In this document: in pieces, positions 1-10,545 of the stretch
How the letters are laid out: the number at the start of each line of letters is the position of its first letter
Position numbering within the stretch: the stretch's first letter is position 1
Assembly (NCBI RefSeq): GCF_933775445.1
Contig: NC_065877.1
Span: 22,196,001-22,260,000, forward strand
From: Argentina anserina
Taxonomy: Eukaryota; Streptophyta; Magnoliopsida; Rosales; Rosaceae
Length of the DNA stretch: 64,000 nt
Direction: 5' to 3'
The notes under the pieces: generated by a model
What the model was told of the DNA's origin: nothing
Database searches by the model: none
Seen by the model: the letters and a program-made list of their open reading frames with translations, nothing else
Program-made: the position numbers and the translations under genes

Positions 1-799
1 ACTAATACACTGCCGAAATAAAATTTGGAAAAATGAACGGTAGGATATCATCACAATAGTATTCTATATTTATGGTATAAAATTTATCAGTTTTTGCTAA
101 TGTTTGGGTCTCGATCCACACAATTAACTCTTTATTTCTCAATTATTCCGAAAAAGCCATCTTAGCCGAATTTAATTATCCGCAAAATTTTACATGAGTA
201 GATATAGTGCGTTATTGAGAGCGCATAGTAATTTTCATGGAAGTTTTTTTAAAGAGTTTTTAATTGTGTGAAATGAATTGAAAAATAAAACACAAAATGA
301 GGTGGGGGTGATTACAGATGTGTCACGTGTCCTTTCATAGACTTTTAGTTATTTTTAAATTATCTGAAACAGTTTTTAAAGAAAAACAATGTATTCAATA
401 ATTAAAGAATTATACTCTAAACTTTATAATTAAAAAAAAACAATTATCAAAACATAAACCCTAATAATATATTTTCTCTTCGTCATCTTCTATGATTAAG
501 TTGTCTATTTTCCAAATCAAACCCGCCGCCCTCTTTTGGAACTAGCATCACCTCTGTCTACTCAAGCACCGACACCACCCTCCGTCGATCTCCTCATCAA
601 CTTCTCCCTCACCGTGATGCCCAGACTTTCAGGCTATGATTTCATTGTCCTCGACATCCTGGCATGGTCGAAGCGGCGACATCTCCGACATCTTGCCTCC
701 ACGGCACCACCACCATACTCCATGGCATTTGTTTCAACTCTTACAAACCCAATACTAAAAACCAGAACAACGATGACTGATCTGTAAAAACCCTCGCCG
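1..799. other. AT-rich flank without a supported gene
   Basis: The first 500 bases are AT-rich and hold no convincing reading frame. From about 525 the base composition shifts to a C-rich stretch that looks like degraded coding DNA. The open frame at 536-787 has no recognisable domain, and I could not tie it to the RNA-binding protein fragment that follows on the other strand. Confidence 0.5.
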
Positions 800-985
800 A
801 TTGGTTCCCTCATGGCCTTGTCGTCGCTAAAGGTGACGACTCCGAACTCCTTGCCTCCCGGTCTCGCGGTCGTTGATGATCTTCGATTCGATCATCTCGC
901 CGAAGGGAACGAAGGCCCTTTTCGAGCGGTTCGTTGTTGGTGGCACATGCAAGCCCTCGGTTGAAGCAATAGATCAGTCATTAGG
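800..985 (-). pseudogene. glycine-rich RNA-binding protein RRM fragment
   Basis: Read on the minus strand, this stretch encodes broken pieces of an RRM like that of plant glycine-rich RNA-binding proteins (GRP7/8 type). One frame gives GLACATNNEPLEK, the degraded RNP2 side. After a 1-base shift comes KAFVPFGEMIESKIINDRET, and after another shift EFGVVTFSDDKAMR, which covers the RNP1 side. Intact members bind RNA through this ~80-residue domain and continue into a glycine-rich tail; I see no such tail here. At least two frameshifts and the lack of flanking exons make it a pseudogene fragment. It lies close to a lipoyl-domain fragment in the same orientation, so both may have been brought here together by a transposon, but I did not find that element's ends. 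Confidence 0.75.
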
Positions 986-1249
986 CTTAGAGAAATAAAT
1001 CTGAGGAGGTTGAGTCAAGATATTGCGGCTGATGGAGATCTGGGGAAATATAGAATATGTATTAGAGCTCCAGGTGAGTTTGGCGTGCTCATGGTAAAAG
1101 CAAATTAACCGAAATTTGATCTATTGACTAACGATAAGATGTTGACCGTTTCTCTCTAATTTAACTGCCACGTCAGTTTTTTGACCCGTGTTTATACACG
1201 GGCTGTGTATGGAATAAGCTCTCGCCTCCGACCGACAGTTGAAAGAGGA

Positions 1250-1385
1250 AACTAAGGTGCAGACATTTTCTCACCTTCTCAATGTACTTAATCTGAGCAA
1301 CTCTTCCTCGATAAGGGCTTGTTATCTCAATGGTTGCTTTGTCGACTTTGAACCCCACAAATTGTCTGAAAGGCTTTGACTTCAC
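1250..1385 (-). pseudogene. lipoyl-domain exon of a branched-chain 2-oxoacid dehydrogenase E2-like gene (fragment)
   Basis: The minus strand encodes VDKATIEITSPYRGRVAQIKY, in which the DKA tripeptide is the lipoyl-lysine site of 2-oxoacid dehydrogenase E2 subunits. The run after it (IEITS.Y.G.VAQI) is closest, by eye, to the plant mitochondrial branched-chain 2-oxoacid dehydrogenase E2 (dihydrolipoyl acyltransferase). In the intact protein this lysine carries lipoate that swings between active sites. The frame continues to an AAG/GTGAGA sequence near 1277, a plausible 5' splice site, so the fragment may be one exon with its borders. No downstream subunit-binding or catalytic domain follows, so the locus cannot make an E2. 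An upstream piece at 1709-1936 could be its first exon. Confidence 0.65.
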
Positions 1386-1708
1386 AGAAACAGTATAGCC
1401 TCCTCTTTCACAAAATCATAGATGCCTCAAGTCCTCAACAATATGTACAATAATTTGACATGCATGATTTGATAGAGAAATGTAAGCTCAAGCACTGACC
1501 TCTTTCACAACCATTAAGTTAAGCCCACGGCACATCAACTAGATAACTATACCATTACTATCTTCATCAATCATCGCCTCTTCACATTATGGGAAATTTC
1601 ACACTGCAACGATTGCACACCCAAAAACAAAAACGATCAAGATCACAAATAAAGTTACAAACTTTATGTACGTACATTCAGGGAAAGTTTCAATCTTGGA
1701 CTAATCAT

Positions 1709-1936
1709 TCAATCAAACCCAGAACCAAAATCTGCGGAAAGAGACTCACATTGACGAGGATACACGAATTTGAGAGGTGTGGTCTTCATGCGATAGGCCC
1801 GGAGCAGAGCCACCGGTGGCCAGCCGGAGACCCAAGCGCGATTACTGCAGACGCTACTGCCAATCAACTTTGGTCTAGGTGGCCGCTTAACAACTCTGCA
1901 TATTTGCGCGTTGTATACATTGATGCTGCTTTGCAT
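1709..1936 (-). pseudogene. possible first exon (presequence-like) of the E2-like fragment
   Basis: A 75-codon minus-strand frame rich in Arg and Ser and poor in acidic residues ends in ESLSADFGSGFD. Its composition would suit a mitochondrial targeting sequence. It sits upstream, in minus-strand order, of the lipoyl-domain exon at 1250-1385, which is where exon 1 of a plant branched-chain E2 gene would be. The assignment rests on position and composition only. It could equally be a chance frame. Confidence 0.3.
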
Positions 1937-1999
1937 AACTTATCAAGTTCCTTTGATTGCTCTGTCAATTCTTTTGTTGGTTGAGCTATTGATACGTGT

Positions 2000-3440
2000 T
2001 AGGAATTGAGCCACTTTGATTTTATTTTCTCTGTGTAAGACGATCTTGCTCGATCTTCTTCATGTTAACTCTCGTTAAAAAACTTCAAATTGCCTGCATG
2101 CTTTCCAAACAAGAAGAGGCATTTGAAAAAAGTTACTTCACGAACAAATCAAAACTACTACTTCATCACAAGGACCACTGATTCAAGTAGTGAGTCACAA
2201 TCACTCATCCCGTATCGTTTAATTGATTTCAGCAACAAGTTTAACATGTTATCTCTACTATTATTAGTAAGTGCTAACTAAATTTGGAAGTTTTGAAATG
2301 CCAAATTATTTGACACTTCCTATTATTAAAACTTGCTCAAAAAGTTTCAGGTCCAATGCAATAAGAAAAAGAAACATTTTCAAAAGAAAATTCACCAGCA
2401 ACTCCTGTATATAAGACACTCACAGGTAAGAGGCAAGTGTATAAAACGCCGGCTTGCAAGTTTTAATGTTAATGATCTTTGAAAGCTTTCGAGTCTGATT
2501 GTTTTTCTCTTATCATTAAAAAAATTAGTCACTCTCACGCATGCTTTGCATGTGCAAACAAATAATTTTTTATTAAAATAAAATAAAAGAAAACAAATAG
2601 CCAACCATGTTTTTTTAAGAAGTTGGTTAATTATTACATAATGGAAGAAAAGATATGGGTTCATGGGATGACTTATTTTATTTTTATAATTAAAATAATT
2701 TACAATTGTTTGAATTAAATCATAGGGATAATTTGTTCATTAAGTTTTTTAATCTTTCAGTGACATTATAGTAAAAATAAAATAATTTGAGTTATAAGAG
2801 TATAAATATTGCGAGAACATATATTACGTACATGGTTTTTAAAATACTGAATCTAAGAGCTTAGACTGTCAAACATTTTGGTTTAGCTTGTGATATATAT
2901 ATGTTCCAGCTTCATTGCAATATTTGCTACCCTAACTTTTACGGTTCTACCTAAGAGTCAACTTACTATCTTAACTTTTAATTATACTAATTCTTTACTC
3001 TACTTTTATTTCTGTCAATTTACCACCTTAATTTTTATTTTGCAAATTTACTACCTCATTTTTAAAATTGTCAATTCGCTACCACCTCATGATACTAATA
3101 TATATAAGTTCTCTGTAGCAAATAACAAAATTTGAAACTTCAAATAAAATAATAAATAGATTGCTTAATCTTGAAATGTGTAGAGTATATAAAAAATTTG
3201 ACTTATGTCTAGCCAAATAGACAAACAAAAACCATAAGGTAGAAAATTGGCAAGTTTTACAAAGCTATGGTAACAAATGTTCAGAACCAAAAAATTAGGG
3301 TACGTAACATATAAACACTATTTAGGTGAAAGTCAAGGTCGTGAATTGTCTATACGTTGTAATGAGAAACGTCGTCATTTTCAGATCAAACATATAATGC
3401 AGAAACCAAGCTGACAGGTTTTTTTTAAAATAAACTTAAA
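2000..3440. other. gene-free AT-rich stretch
   Basis: This 1.4-kb stretch is very AT-rich with many stops in all frames. Between about 2920 and 3090 there are loosely repeated phrases such as TTTACTACCTCA and TTTACCACCTTA, suggesting an old degraded repeat. I see no gene or RNA gene. Confidence 0.5.
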
Positions 3441-3461
3441 TATATATATATATATATATAT

Positions 3462-3909
3462 AGTCTCTATCCAGAGTGAAGTTTCACTCTGAAATTACAG
3501 AGTGAAGTTTCACTCTGAAATTACAGAGTGAAGTTTCACTCTGAAATTACAGAGTGAAGTTTCAATTTTGGCACATTTTTCGGTCAAATATTTTCACCAT
3601 AAACAATTCAATATTTAGGTATGTTATTCAAGATCATCTCTACAAAATTTCATCTAATTCAGACATCGTTAAGGTATTGAAATTAGATCAAATCAATGAA
3701 TGAATTAAAACTATTCAACGTCAACCGTTCGTGTAAATCTCAATTTTGAAAGCTCAAACCATTGTCAAATTGGATGAAACTTTGTAGAGATGATCTTGAA
3801 TAGCATACCTAAATATTGAATCGCTTTTGGTGAAAATATTTGACCGAAAAGTGTGCCAAAAAAATTGGAACTTCACTCTGTAATTTCAGAGTGAAGCTTC
3901 ACTCTGGAT

Positions 3910-3916
<7 letters not shown>
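3462..3916. mobile_element. foldback MITE, family A, copy 1
   Basis: The element begins AGTCTCTATCCAGAGTGAAG and ends with the reverse complement of nearly the same ~46 bases, and it lies between (TA)n runs, consistent with a TA target duplication. The internal halves also pair: the block around 3565-3660 is inverted at 3760-3860, so almost the whole element can fold back. The left arm carries three tandem copies of a 26-bp unit containing CACTCTGAAATTACAGAGTG, itself nearly palindromic, whereas the right end has one. There is no coding capacity. A second copy lies at 26972-27378. A TA-targeting Tc1/mariner-like origin is an inference. Confidence 0.85.

Positions 3917-3970
<54 letters not shown>
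3917..3970. repeat. (TA)n microsatellite between two MITEs
   Basis: An almost pure TA run about 50 bases long separates MITE A from MITE B. A shorter TA run (about 3440-3461) lies left of MITE A. Such tracts are favoured targets for TA-specific transposons. Confidence 0.95.
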
Positions 3971-3971
<1 letters not shown>

Positions 3972-4361
3972 ACTCTTCCACTAAGGGATCCCTTTTTGGG
4001 GTCTAAAAAATGGATAAGTCACTTGACCAACTTTTCGTCACATTTTAGCATCTCCACCGTTCAACATTTCAAGTATAATGTGTAAATCACATATGTAAAA
4101 TTTTAGCCAAAATGGAGGTGTTTAAGACATTCAAAACCGTGATTTAAATGAACGGTTCATGTTTGACAAATTTGGTGCGCCCATTGCTTTCGCCAAGTTT
4201 CATAATTTAACGATCACCATTTTGGCTGAAATATTACAGGAGTGATTTACACATTAGACCCTAAAAGTTGAACGGTAGAGATGTTAAAATGTAGTCGAAA
4301 AATTAGTTAATGAGCTATCTCTTTCACAGGAAAAAAAAAGGATTCCTTAGTGGAATGGCCC
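3971..4361. mobile_element. foldback MITE, family B
   Basis: The left end, GACTCTTCCACTAAGGGATCC, matches the reverse complement of the right end (GGATTCCTTAGTGGAATGGCCC) with few differences. The inside is also roughly palindromic: blocks with ACCGTTCAAC, GTGTAAATCAC and TTTTAGCCAAAATGG recur inverted in the right half. The flanks are TATATA on both sides, so the exact target duplication is ambiguous. There is no coding capacity. Its right edge abuts the TATATATAG that may be the promoter of the endogenous virus, so the MITE marks the virus's left boundary. Confidence 0.8.
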
Positions 4362-4456
4362 TATATATAGGCAATCAGTTCGTCTGCTCTAGTACCTTTA
4401 AAATTAATTTAGCTTTCATTTTGTAATATTACTGTCATCAAGTAATTATCAATAAA
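4362..4456 (+). promoter_or_regulatory. probable viral TATA box and polyadenylation signal
   Basis: TATATATAG at 4362-4370 is followed after about 80 bases by AATAAA (near 4450). A TATA box a short way upstream of a polyadenylation signal is the arrangement in caulimovirid genomes, whose terminally redundant RNA starts after the TATA and ends after the signal. The TATA is directly next to a MITE end, so it may be partly derived from MITE flank. Confidence 0.45.
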
Positions 4457-4483
4457 ATTTATTATACATGCTTCCGTGGTCTC

Positions 4484-4495
4484 TGGTATCAGAGC
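4484..4495 (+). promoter_or_regulatory. tRNA-Met primer-binding site of endogenous virus 1
   Basis: TGGTATCAGAGC is the 12-base complement of the plant initiator tRNA-Met 3' end used to prime minus-strand DNA in Caulimoviridae. It lies between the putative TATA/AATAAA and the first ORF. No LTR ends just before it, which argues against an LTR retrotransposon. Confidence 0.85.
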
Positions 4496-4828
4496 CGTAA
4501 GAGTTATAAGTAATTAATCTCTGCTTTTTAAACCTCTTAGTCCCCCGGTGGAGGCTCTGCTTCCTAAGTTTGGATCCTAAGTCGATCTATTTATTAACAC
4601 TCCTCAATCCCTAATTGGTAGGCCTAGCCTCCTAGAGTGGTCCTTGAGTTGAATCTTTAAATCCTCTATTTATTGTGCTACTTATTTGTATTTCTGTTTC
4701 TATTATTAAAACTTTAGGAATTTACTTCTATTTACTAGGTTCTGGGTTTCCTTCTTCTCCAACCAAACAGGAAGTTTTCCAGGTCCAAACATTAAGTCCC
4801 GAGTGAGGCATGAGCGGAGCAGAGAAGA

Positions 4829-5920
4829 GTGTTACTCTTAGGTCTAAGTATTTTGAAGTCAGTTTTCTATCATTTTAAGTCTAGTACCAGATCCATTTCA
4901 TCTAGCACAATGAGCAGACTTTTCAAATCCAATTCAGTCTCCTCTCGAGGGTCTAGTTTCTCCTTAAATAGGATTCCAGACATTGTTAATGAAGAACAGA
5001 TCGAATACCAGTCAAATGATAATATTGACCCTAATGATTGGAACATACCTAGAGTACCTACAAGTGAAATTTATAGAAAGAAATAGAATCTTGCCGCCTT
5101 TAAAGGAAAACACCACATTAAATTAGTAGAACAAGTATATGCCTTAAGTAAACAACATGAAACCTGCCAACTTCTCAGTCCAGATTCAATTAAAAACCAT
5201 CAGAAAAATGGTCACCATTTCCTTCATATCGGCTTAGTTCAAATTGGTATTAAGCCTTTAACAAGACTTGGTCTTAATGCCTCCATTCTCTTATGCTTAA
5301 GAGACGCAAGGTTTACCAACTTCACTGACAGTACCCTTGGTTTAATCGAATCAAGTCTTTTTAATGGACCAGTTCACTTTAATTATTTCCCAGATTTTTC
5401 AATCAGCCTAAGTGATCCTCATATTTTAAAGACATTCTTTAAACATTAAGACCTCAGGATACAATATCCTTGAAGGGACCCAACCTCTTGTTTTAATCTA
5501 CCGAATCTATTACAAAGTTACTAGCACAAATATGAATTTTCAAGCCATTAATAGAAGTCCTAAGAGCCAAACCCTGTTAATTCAAAGCAGTCAAAATAAT
5601 GCAAATATCACTGTTCCACAAACTATCAGATGGTCGGATGTCCATCTTCCAACTGAATGGTCTCTTACCAATGAATATCAACCAACAAATACTCAATGTA
5701 ATCTTTTTGATTTAGATTCTATTCATCAATACAACTATGGAACTATAAGAATTAACTTTCGAAATTCAAGAATTAGCAAAACACCAAGAATTCAAGAAAT
5801 TGGAAGTTCCTCTAGGCATTCTTTTACAACTGCCAAGCAATCATTTGCTGGCTCAACCACTGCAGCTTCAATATCTCGCCGTGATCGTGACATAGAACTC
5901 GATAATGTCATCAGATAAAT
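4829..5920 (+). pseudogene. viral movement-protein region (30K type), broken
   Basis: Three open pieces make up this region. The first (4829-5086) is a Ser-rich N-terminus that ends at an in-frame TAG. The same frame then continues to about 5450 with LVQIGIKPLTRLG and LGLIESSLFNGPVHF, hallmarks of the caulimovirid 30K-type movement protein that lets virus pass through plasmodesmata. A frameshift near 5450 moves the frame to the piece at 5532-5918, a variable C-terminal part. At least one stop and one frameshift are visible, so no functional protein is expected. It is first in ORF1 order and precedes the coat region. Confidence 0.75.
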
Positions 5921-6115
5921 TCGAATAAAAGAATTAGAAGAACAAGTTCAGAATTTAAGAATTCACAGTATAAGAACAAATGAACAAGTCAGCTACCCAA
6001 ATTATACTGAGACTGAAAATCATAATAACACAACTGTTGAAGACAGGCAAACTCTCCAACATCTCCAACAACTTCAGATTTTATTGTAGCTCATCCAGAA
6101 AATCCTCATATAAAT

Positions 6116-8039
6116 ATGCTTAGTCAACTATTCAAAATCGATTATTCTAAATTAGATACTCATTTGAATGCAAGAGAAAACATCCTTAGAAGAAATCTCT
6201 TTAGGATGAAATTTCCTTTTGAAAATCAAATAAAACAATTATTTAAAGATTGGCAAAACTTAATGCAAAAAACAAAAACTGAAATATTCTTTCTTGATTT
6301 CCTAGACCAATTAAATGAACATAAAAATATTCAAACTTTAACAAAAACAAAATGGCAAACTGTCATCCCTAATTCAACTCAAACTAACACTATTTCTTCT
6401 AGTCATCCTCCTTCAGAAACTATAGTCTTTAATCACAAATCAAGCCCAGTCTTAGCATCGCCTTTTAAAAATCCTTCTGAAGATCCAAAAGTTAAAGAAC
6501 TTTACCCAGATGCTAAGAAAATCATTGAACAAAATAATTACACAAATAATTACTTAGTTACCATTGGAGAACAATTAGACAAAATAGAAACAACACTTGA
6601 TCATGTTACATCTAAGGTTCACATTCTACCTAACCCTAAAGCAGAATCTCCTATAATTCACTTCAACAGTAAACTGACTATCACGCCTACAAATTCAATT
6701 CAAAAATAGTAAAAGAGTTAAAAAATCTAAAAAATGAACCAAGATCATCTAATACAATCTTTGTACTCAATACGAAACAAACTCTTGATTCTACTTCTGA
6801 TAGCGATTCAACCATAATTTCCCAATTAGACAAGACATTCCAAACTTTGAATATTGATTGAATAATGCGGTCAAAGAAACAACATTCTAGAAATTGGACT
6901 GCAAGACCACTTCCAATAGATATTCAACCAAGCACTCATTCAAATATACAATTTGCCGTTTCTTTTGACAAAACATATGAATGGAACATTGATAATTTAT
7001 CAGAAAAAGAAATATTAAATAAACTACATCACATGTCCATGGCAGAAAATAGTTACATCACGAATCACAACTTCACACAACCCGAAATTATTGATATTCT
7101 ATCCTCTGGGTTCACTGGAATGCAGCATTCTTGGTGGGAAAAACATCTCACTCCTGATGCAAGGTCTGATATTAAACATGCAATACAATGTGAACCGGAT
7201 GGAACCCCAATCTTTGATGAATGTTGTAATATGGGTATTTCAGATGCAATAAACACCTTATTTTATACAATCATTCAACATTTTATAGGTACTCCGAGTC
7301 ATATCACTTCTCGAATTCATGATCAACTTAGTAACTTAAAATGTCCAACCTTAAAGTGATTTTAAATGGTACAAAGATGTTTTCATATCTAGAGTAATGC
7401 TTCGAAATGACAGTAACCAACCATTTTGGAAAGAAAAATTCATAAATGGTCTTCCCAAACTTTTTGCACATAAAATTAGACAAGTCCTCAGTAATGAAAC
7501 ATGATTTATTAATTAATGACTCTTTGACCTATGGAAATATAATTACAGTTATACAGAAAGAATACATCAAAATGTGTATTGATATGAAACTAACTTCCCA
7601 ACTAAAATCAGAAAAGAAATTAGTCAAGTATGAGTTAGGAAATTTTTGTGAACAATATGGCTTACCATCATTACTTCCCTCTAGACGAAGAAAGTCATCT
7701 AATAAATTTATTCATCATTCAAGATCTAGTCGTCACAAACCATATTTTAACAAAAGAGAAAATTTTGAACCAGACAAATTTTATTCAAAAAATAAGCCAA
7801 AGAAACACCGGAACAAAAAACCGAAATCTTACTCAAAGAAAAGATCTTTTGACAAAAGTAAAACGAAATGCTTTAAATGTCATAAAACTGGTCACTTTGC
7901 AAATGAATGTCAGGTTAAAACTATAATAAATCAATTAACACTTACATCAGTTGAAAAAGAGAATCTAATCAAAGTATTAGAATTAAGAAATACAGATTCA
8001 GAGAATGACATAAGTGAAGATATTAGATCCTTATCATGA
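6116..8039 (+). pseudogene. viral coat-protein region with zinc knuckle, broken
   Basis: Three open pieces (6116-6709, 6865-7359, 7446-8039) follow the movement region. The first is Lys/Glu/Asn-rich with coiled-coil character. The middle piece contains GFTGMQHSWWEKHL and resembles the conserved core of caulimovirid capsid proteins. The third is highly basic (many Lys/Arg around 7680-7860) and ends in CFKCHKTGHFANEC, a CCHC zinc knuckle (C-x2-C-x4-H-x4-C) of the nucleic-acid-binding coat protein. Frame breaks lie between the pieces. In the intact virus this would be the structural part of the ORF1 polyprotein, released by the protease encoded next. Confidence 0.8.
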
Positions 8040-8559
8040 TTCTCTTTTTTTCGAATCAGAAGAAGGATCTTCCCCCTCCCAAAAAATCACTTTTGGCTGC
8101 AATGATGCTTGTCGCAAAACAATTAAGGTTCTTTCTAAACAAGAATAACAACAAGAGTTATTAATTGATTTAATCGTTAGAATTGATAATCCTGACTTCA
8201 AAACTGAGTACCTCAAAAAATTAAAAAAATTAATTACCCAAGAAGATGTTAATAAAACTCCCCCACCAAAAGTCAGCCTTACCTCAATATTTTATAAGTT
8301 TAACAAAAGTAAAAAAGAAATTACCATCCAAGATTTACAACAAGAAATTAAGAACATTAAAATAGAAATTCATGTTTTACAACAATCTCATTCTAAGCTT
8401 ATAGATGATAATATAAATATCAAACAAGAATTAAACATTATTAAAACAAATGATGCATTTTCTAACCTAGAGAACCCTCCAGTTAATGAAATATTAGATG
8501 AAGAAAATAAAATCCCAAATGATGAAGAAGTATCTGAACAAAATATTCTTAGTGTTATT

Positions 8560-8950
8560 AATCATATTCAACTAAAAAAAATGGTATACCACTATCCAAC
8601 TCAGAATCAAAGATTTTGAACTCACGACAATAGCCCTTGTAGATTCTGGAGCCGACCTTAATTGTATCCAAGAAGGTTTAATACCTTCAAAATATTTTGA
8701 AAAATCTAAAGAATCTCTCAGTTCAGCAAATGGTTCAAAAATGAATATCAAATATGAAATCCCTAGAGCACATATTTGCCAGAGTACAGTTTGTTAAAAA
8801 ACATCATTTGTCCTAGTAAAAAACCTAACTGATAGGCTCATCTTAGGTCTACCATTTATTACCTTAATTTATCATTTCCTTGTTAATTATGATGGAATCA
8901 TTACTTATTATTTTGACAAACCAGTCAAATTTAATTTTCTTTCAAATCCT
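8560..8950 (+). pseudogene. viral aspartic protease region, broken
   Basis: VDSGADLN is encoded near 8639 and corresponds to the D-S/T-G active site of retroviral-type aspartic proteases. LILGLPF, encoded near 8850, is the usual downstream flap/ILG element. The two lie in different frames, so there is at least one frameshift. Position between coat and RT regions matches Caulimoviridae ORF1. The stretch 8040-8560 upstream is Lys/Asn-rich linker with stops. Confidence 0.65.
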
Positions 8951-9119
8951 GAAATTCATACTCTAAAAGCATTACAAGAAAATTCAGTTACAAAAACTAT
9001 CAATTATATTCACACAAAAACTAAACAAATTAGTTTTCTCAAAGAAGAAATTAATTTTAAAAGAATTGACAACCAACTTCAAGATGCCACTCTTCAAAGT
9101 AAAATTAAAAATTTTGAAG

Positions 9120-10504
9120 AAAAAATAATTAAAGAACTATGTTCTGATCTTCCTACGGCTTTTTGGCATAGGAAAAAACATATCGTTTCATTACCATATA
9201 TAAGAGAATTCAACGAAAGTAATATCACTACCAAAGCCCGACCAATACAGATAAATCATGAAATCATGGAATTTTGCAAAAAGAAATTAATGAATTACTC
9301 AGAAAAAGAATAATTCGACCTAGTAAATCTCCTTGGTCCTGTGCTGCCTTTTATGTTCAAAAAAGTGCTGAGCTTGAAAGGGGTACTCCTCGTTTGATCA
9401 TTAACTATAAACCATTAAATATAGTCCTAGAATGGATCAGATACCCTATTCCCAACAAAAGAGATTTAATCAACAGGCTAAATAAATCAGCAGTTTATAG
9501 TAAATTTGACATGAAATCAGGTTTTTGGCAAATCTAATCAATGAAGCTGATAAATATAAAACTGCATTTGTTACTCCTTTCGGCCATTATGAATGGAATG
9601 TGATGTCATTTGGTCTTAAGAACGCTCCCAGTGAATTCCAAAATATTATAAATGACATTTTTAATCCTTACAGTCACTTTTCCTATGTGTACATCGATGA
9701 TGTCCTAATCTTCTCTCAGTCTATTGATCAACATTGGAAACATCTTCACCAATTCTTTTCTATTATAAAAAACAACGGTTTAGTGGTATCCGCTTCAAAA
9801 ATAAAACTATTTCAGTCAAACATCAGATTCCTAGGATTTAATATCCACCATTTACAGATCCAACTCATTAACCGAGTTATCCAATTTGCAGACAAATTTT
9901 CAGATGTCATACTAGACAAGACCCAATTACAAAGATTTCTTGGATCATTAAATTACATAGCATATTTTTATCAAAACCTCCAAAAGAAATGCAAACCCTT
10001 ATGTGACAGATTAAATAAAAATCCTCCTCCATGGACTCTTACGCATACATCTATAGTCAGAGAAATCCAGAGTCATGGTAAAACATTACCTTGTTTAGGA
10101 ATTCCTCTTCCAAATGCTTTTAAAATAGTTGAAACTGACGCTTCAGACATAGGATACGGTGGTATACTTAAACAACGAATTTCTCCTACCCATCCTGAAC
10201 AAATTGTCTGTTTTCATTCTGGAGCTTGGAACCCGGCCTAGTCTAATTACAGTAAAATAAAAAAAGAAATTTTATCTATCGTCTTATGTATCAGTAAATT
10301 TCAAAATGATTTATTAAATAAAAAATTCTTAGGCAGAGTTGATTGTAAAAGCGCGAAAGATGTGTTAGAAAAAGATGTTCAAAATATTGCTAGTAAACAG
10401 ATTTTTGCCAAATGGCAAGGAATTTTAAGTATTTTTGATTTTGAGATTGCATTCATCAAAGGGAGTGATTATCATAACCCTGACTTTCTAACCCGAGAAT
10501 TTTG
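9120..10504 (+). pseudogene. viral reverse transcriptase and RNase H, broken
   Basis: The RT palm is in two frames. The first (9274-9537) contains LLRKRIIRPSKSPWSCAAFYV and ends FDMKSGFWQI. The second (9525-10241) holds PFGHYEWNVMSFGLKNAPSEF and the catalytic YVYIDDVLIF. A small indel at about 9530 separates them. RNase H follows with the catalytic ETDAS near 10130, a stop codon at 10239, and the C-terminal FIKGSDYHNPDFLTREF ending at TGA 10504. In the intact virus this enzyme would copy pregenomic RNA to DNA. One frameshift and one stop are visible here. Part of this region (about 9809-10212) recurs inverted at 11896-12298. Confidence 0.9.
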
Positions 10505-10545
10505 ATGGGTTCATCATGTGACGGTTCAACTCTCCCGGCTTCCAC

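Noticed and set aside
4484..4495. Primer site of an LTR retrotransposon
   Set aside because: No LTR ends next to it, no integrase follows, and the gene order with movement protein is that of Caulimoviridae.
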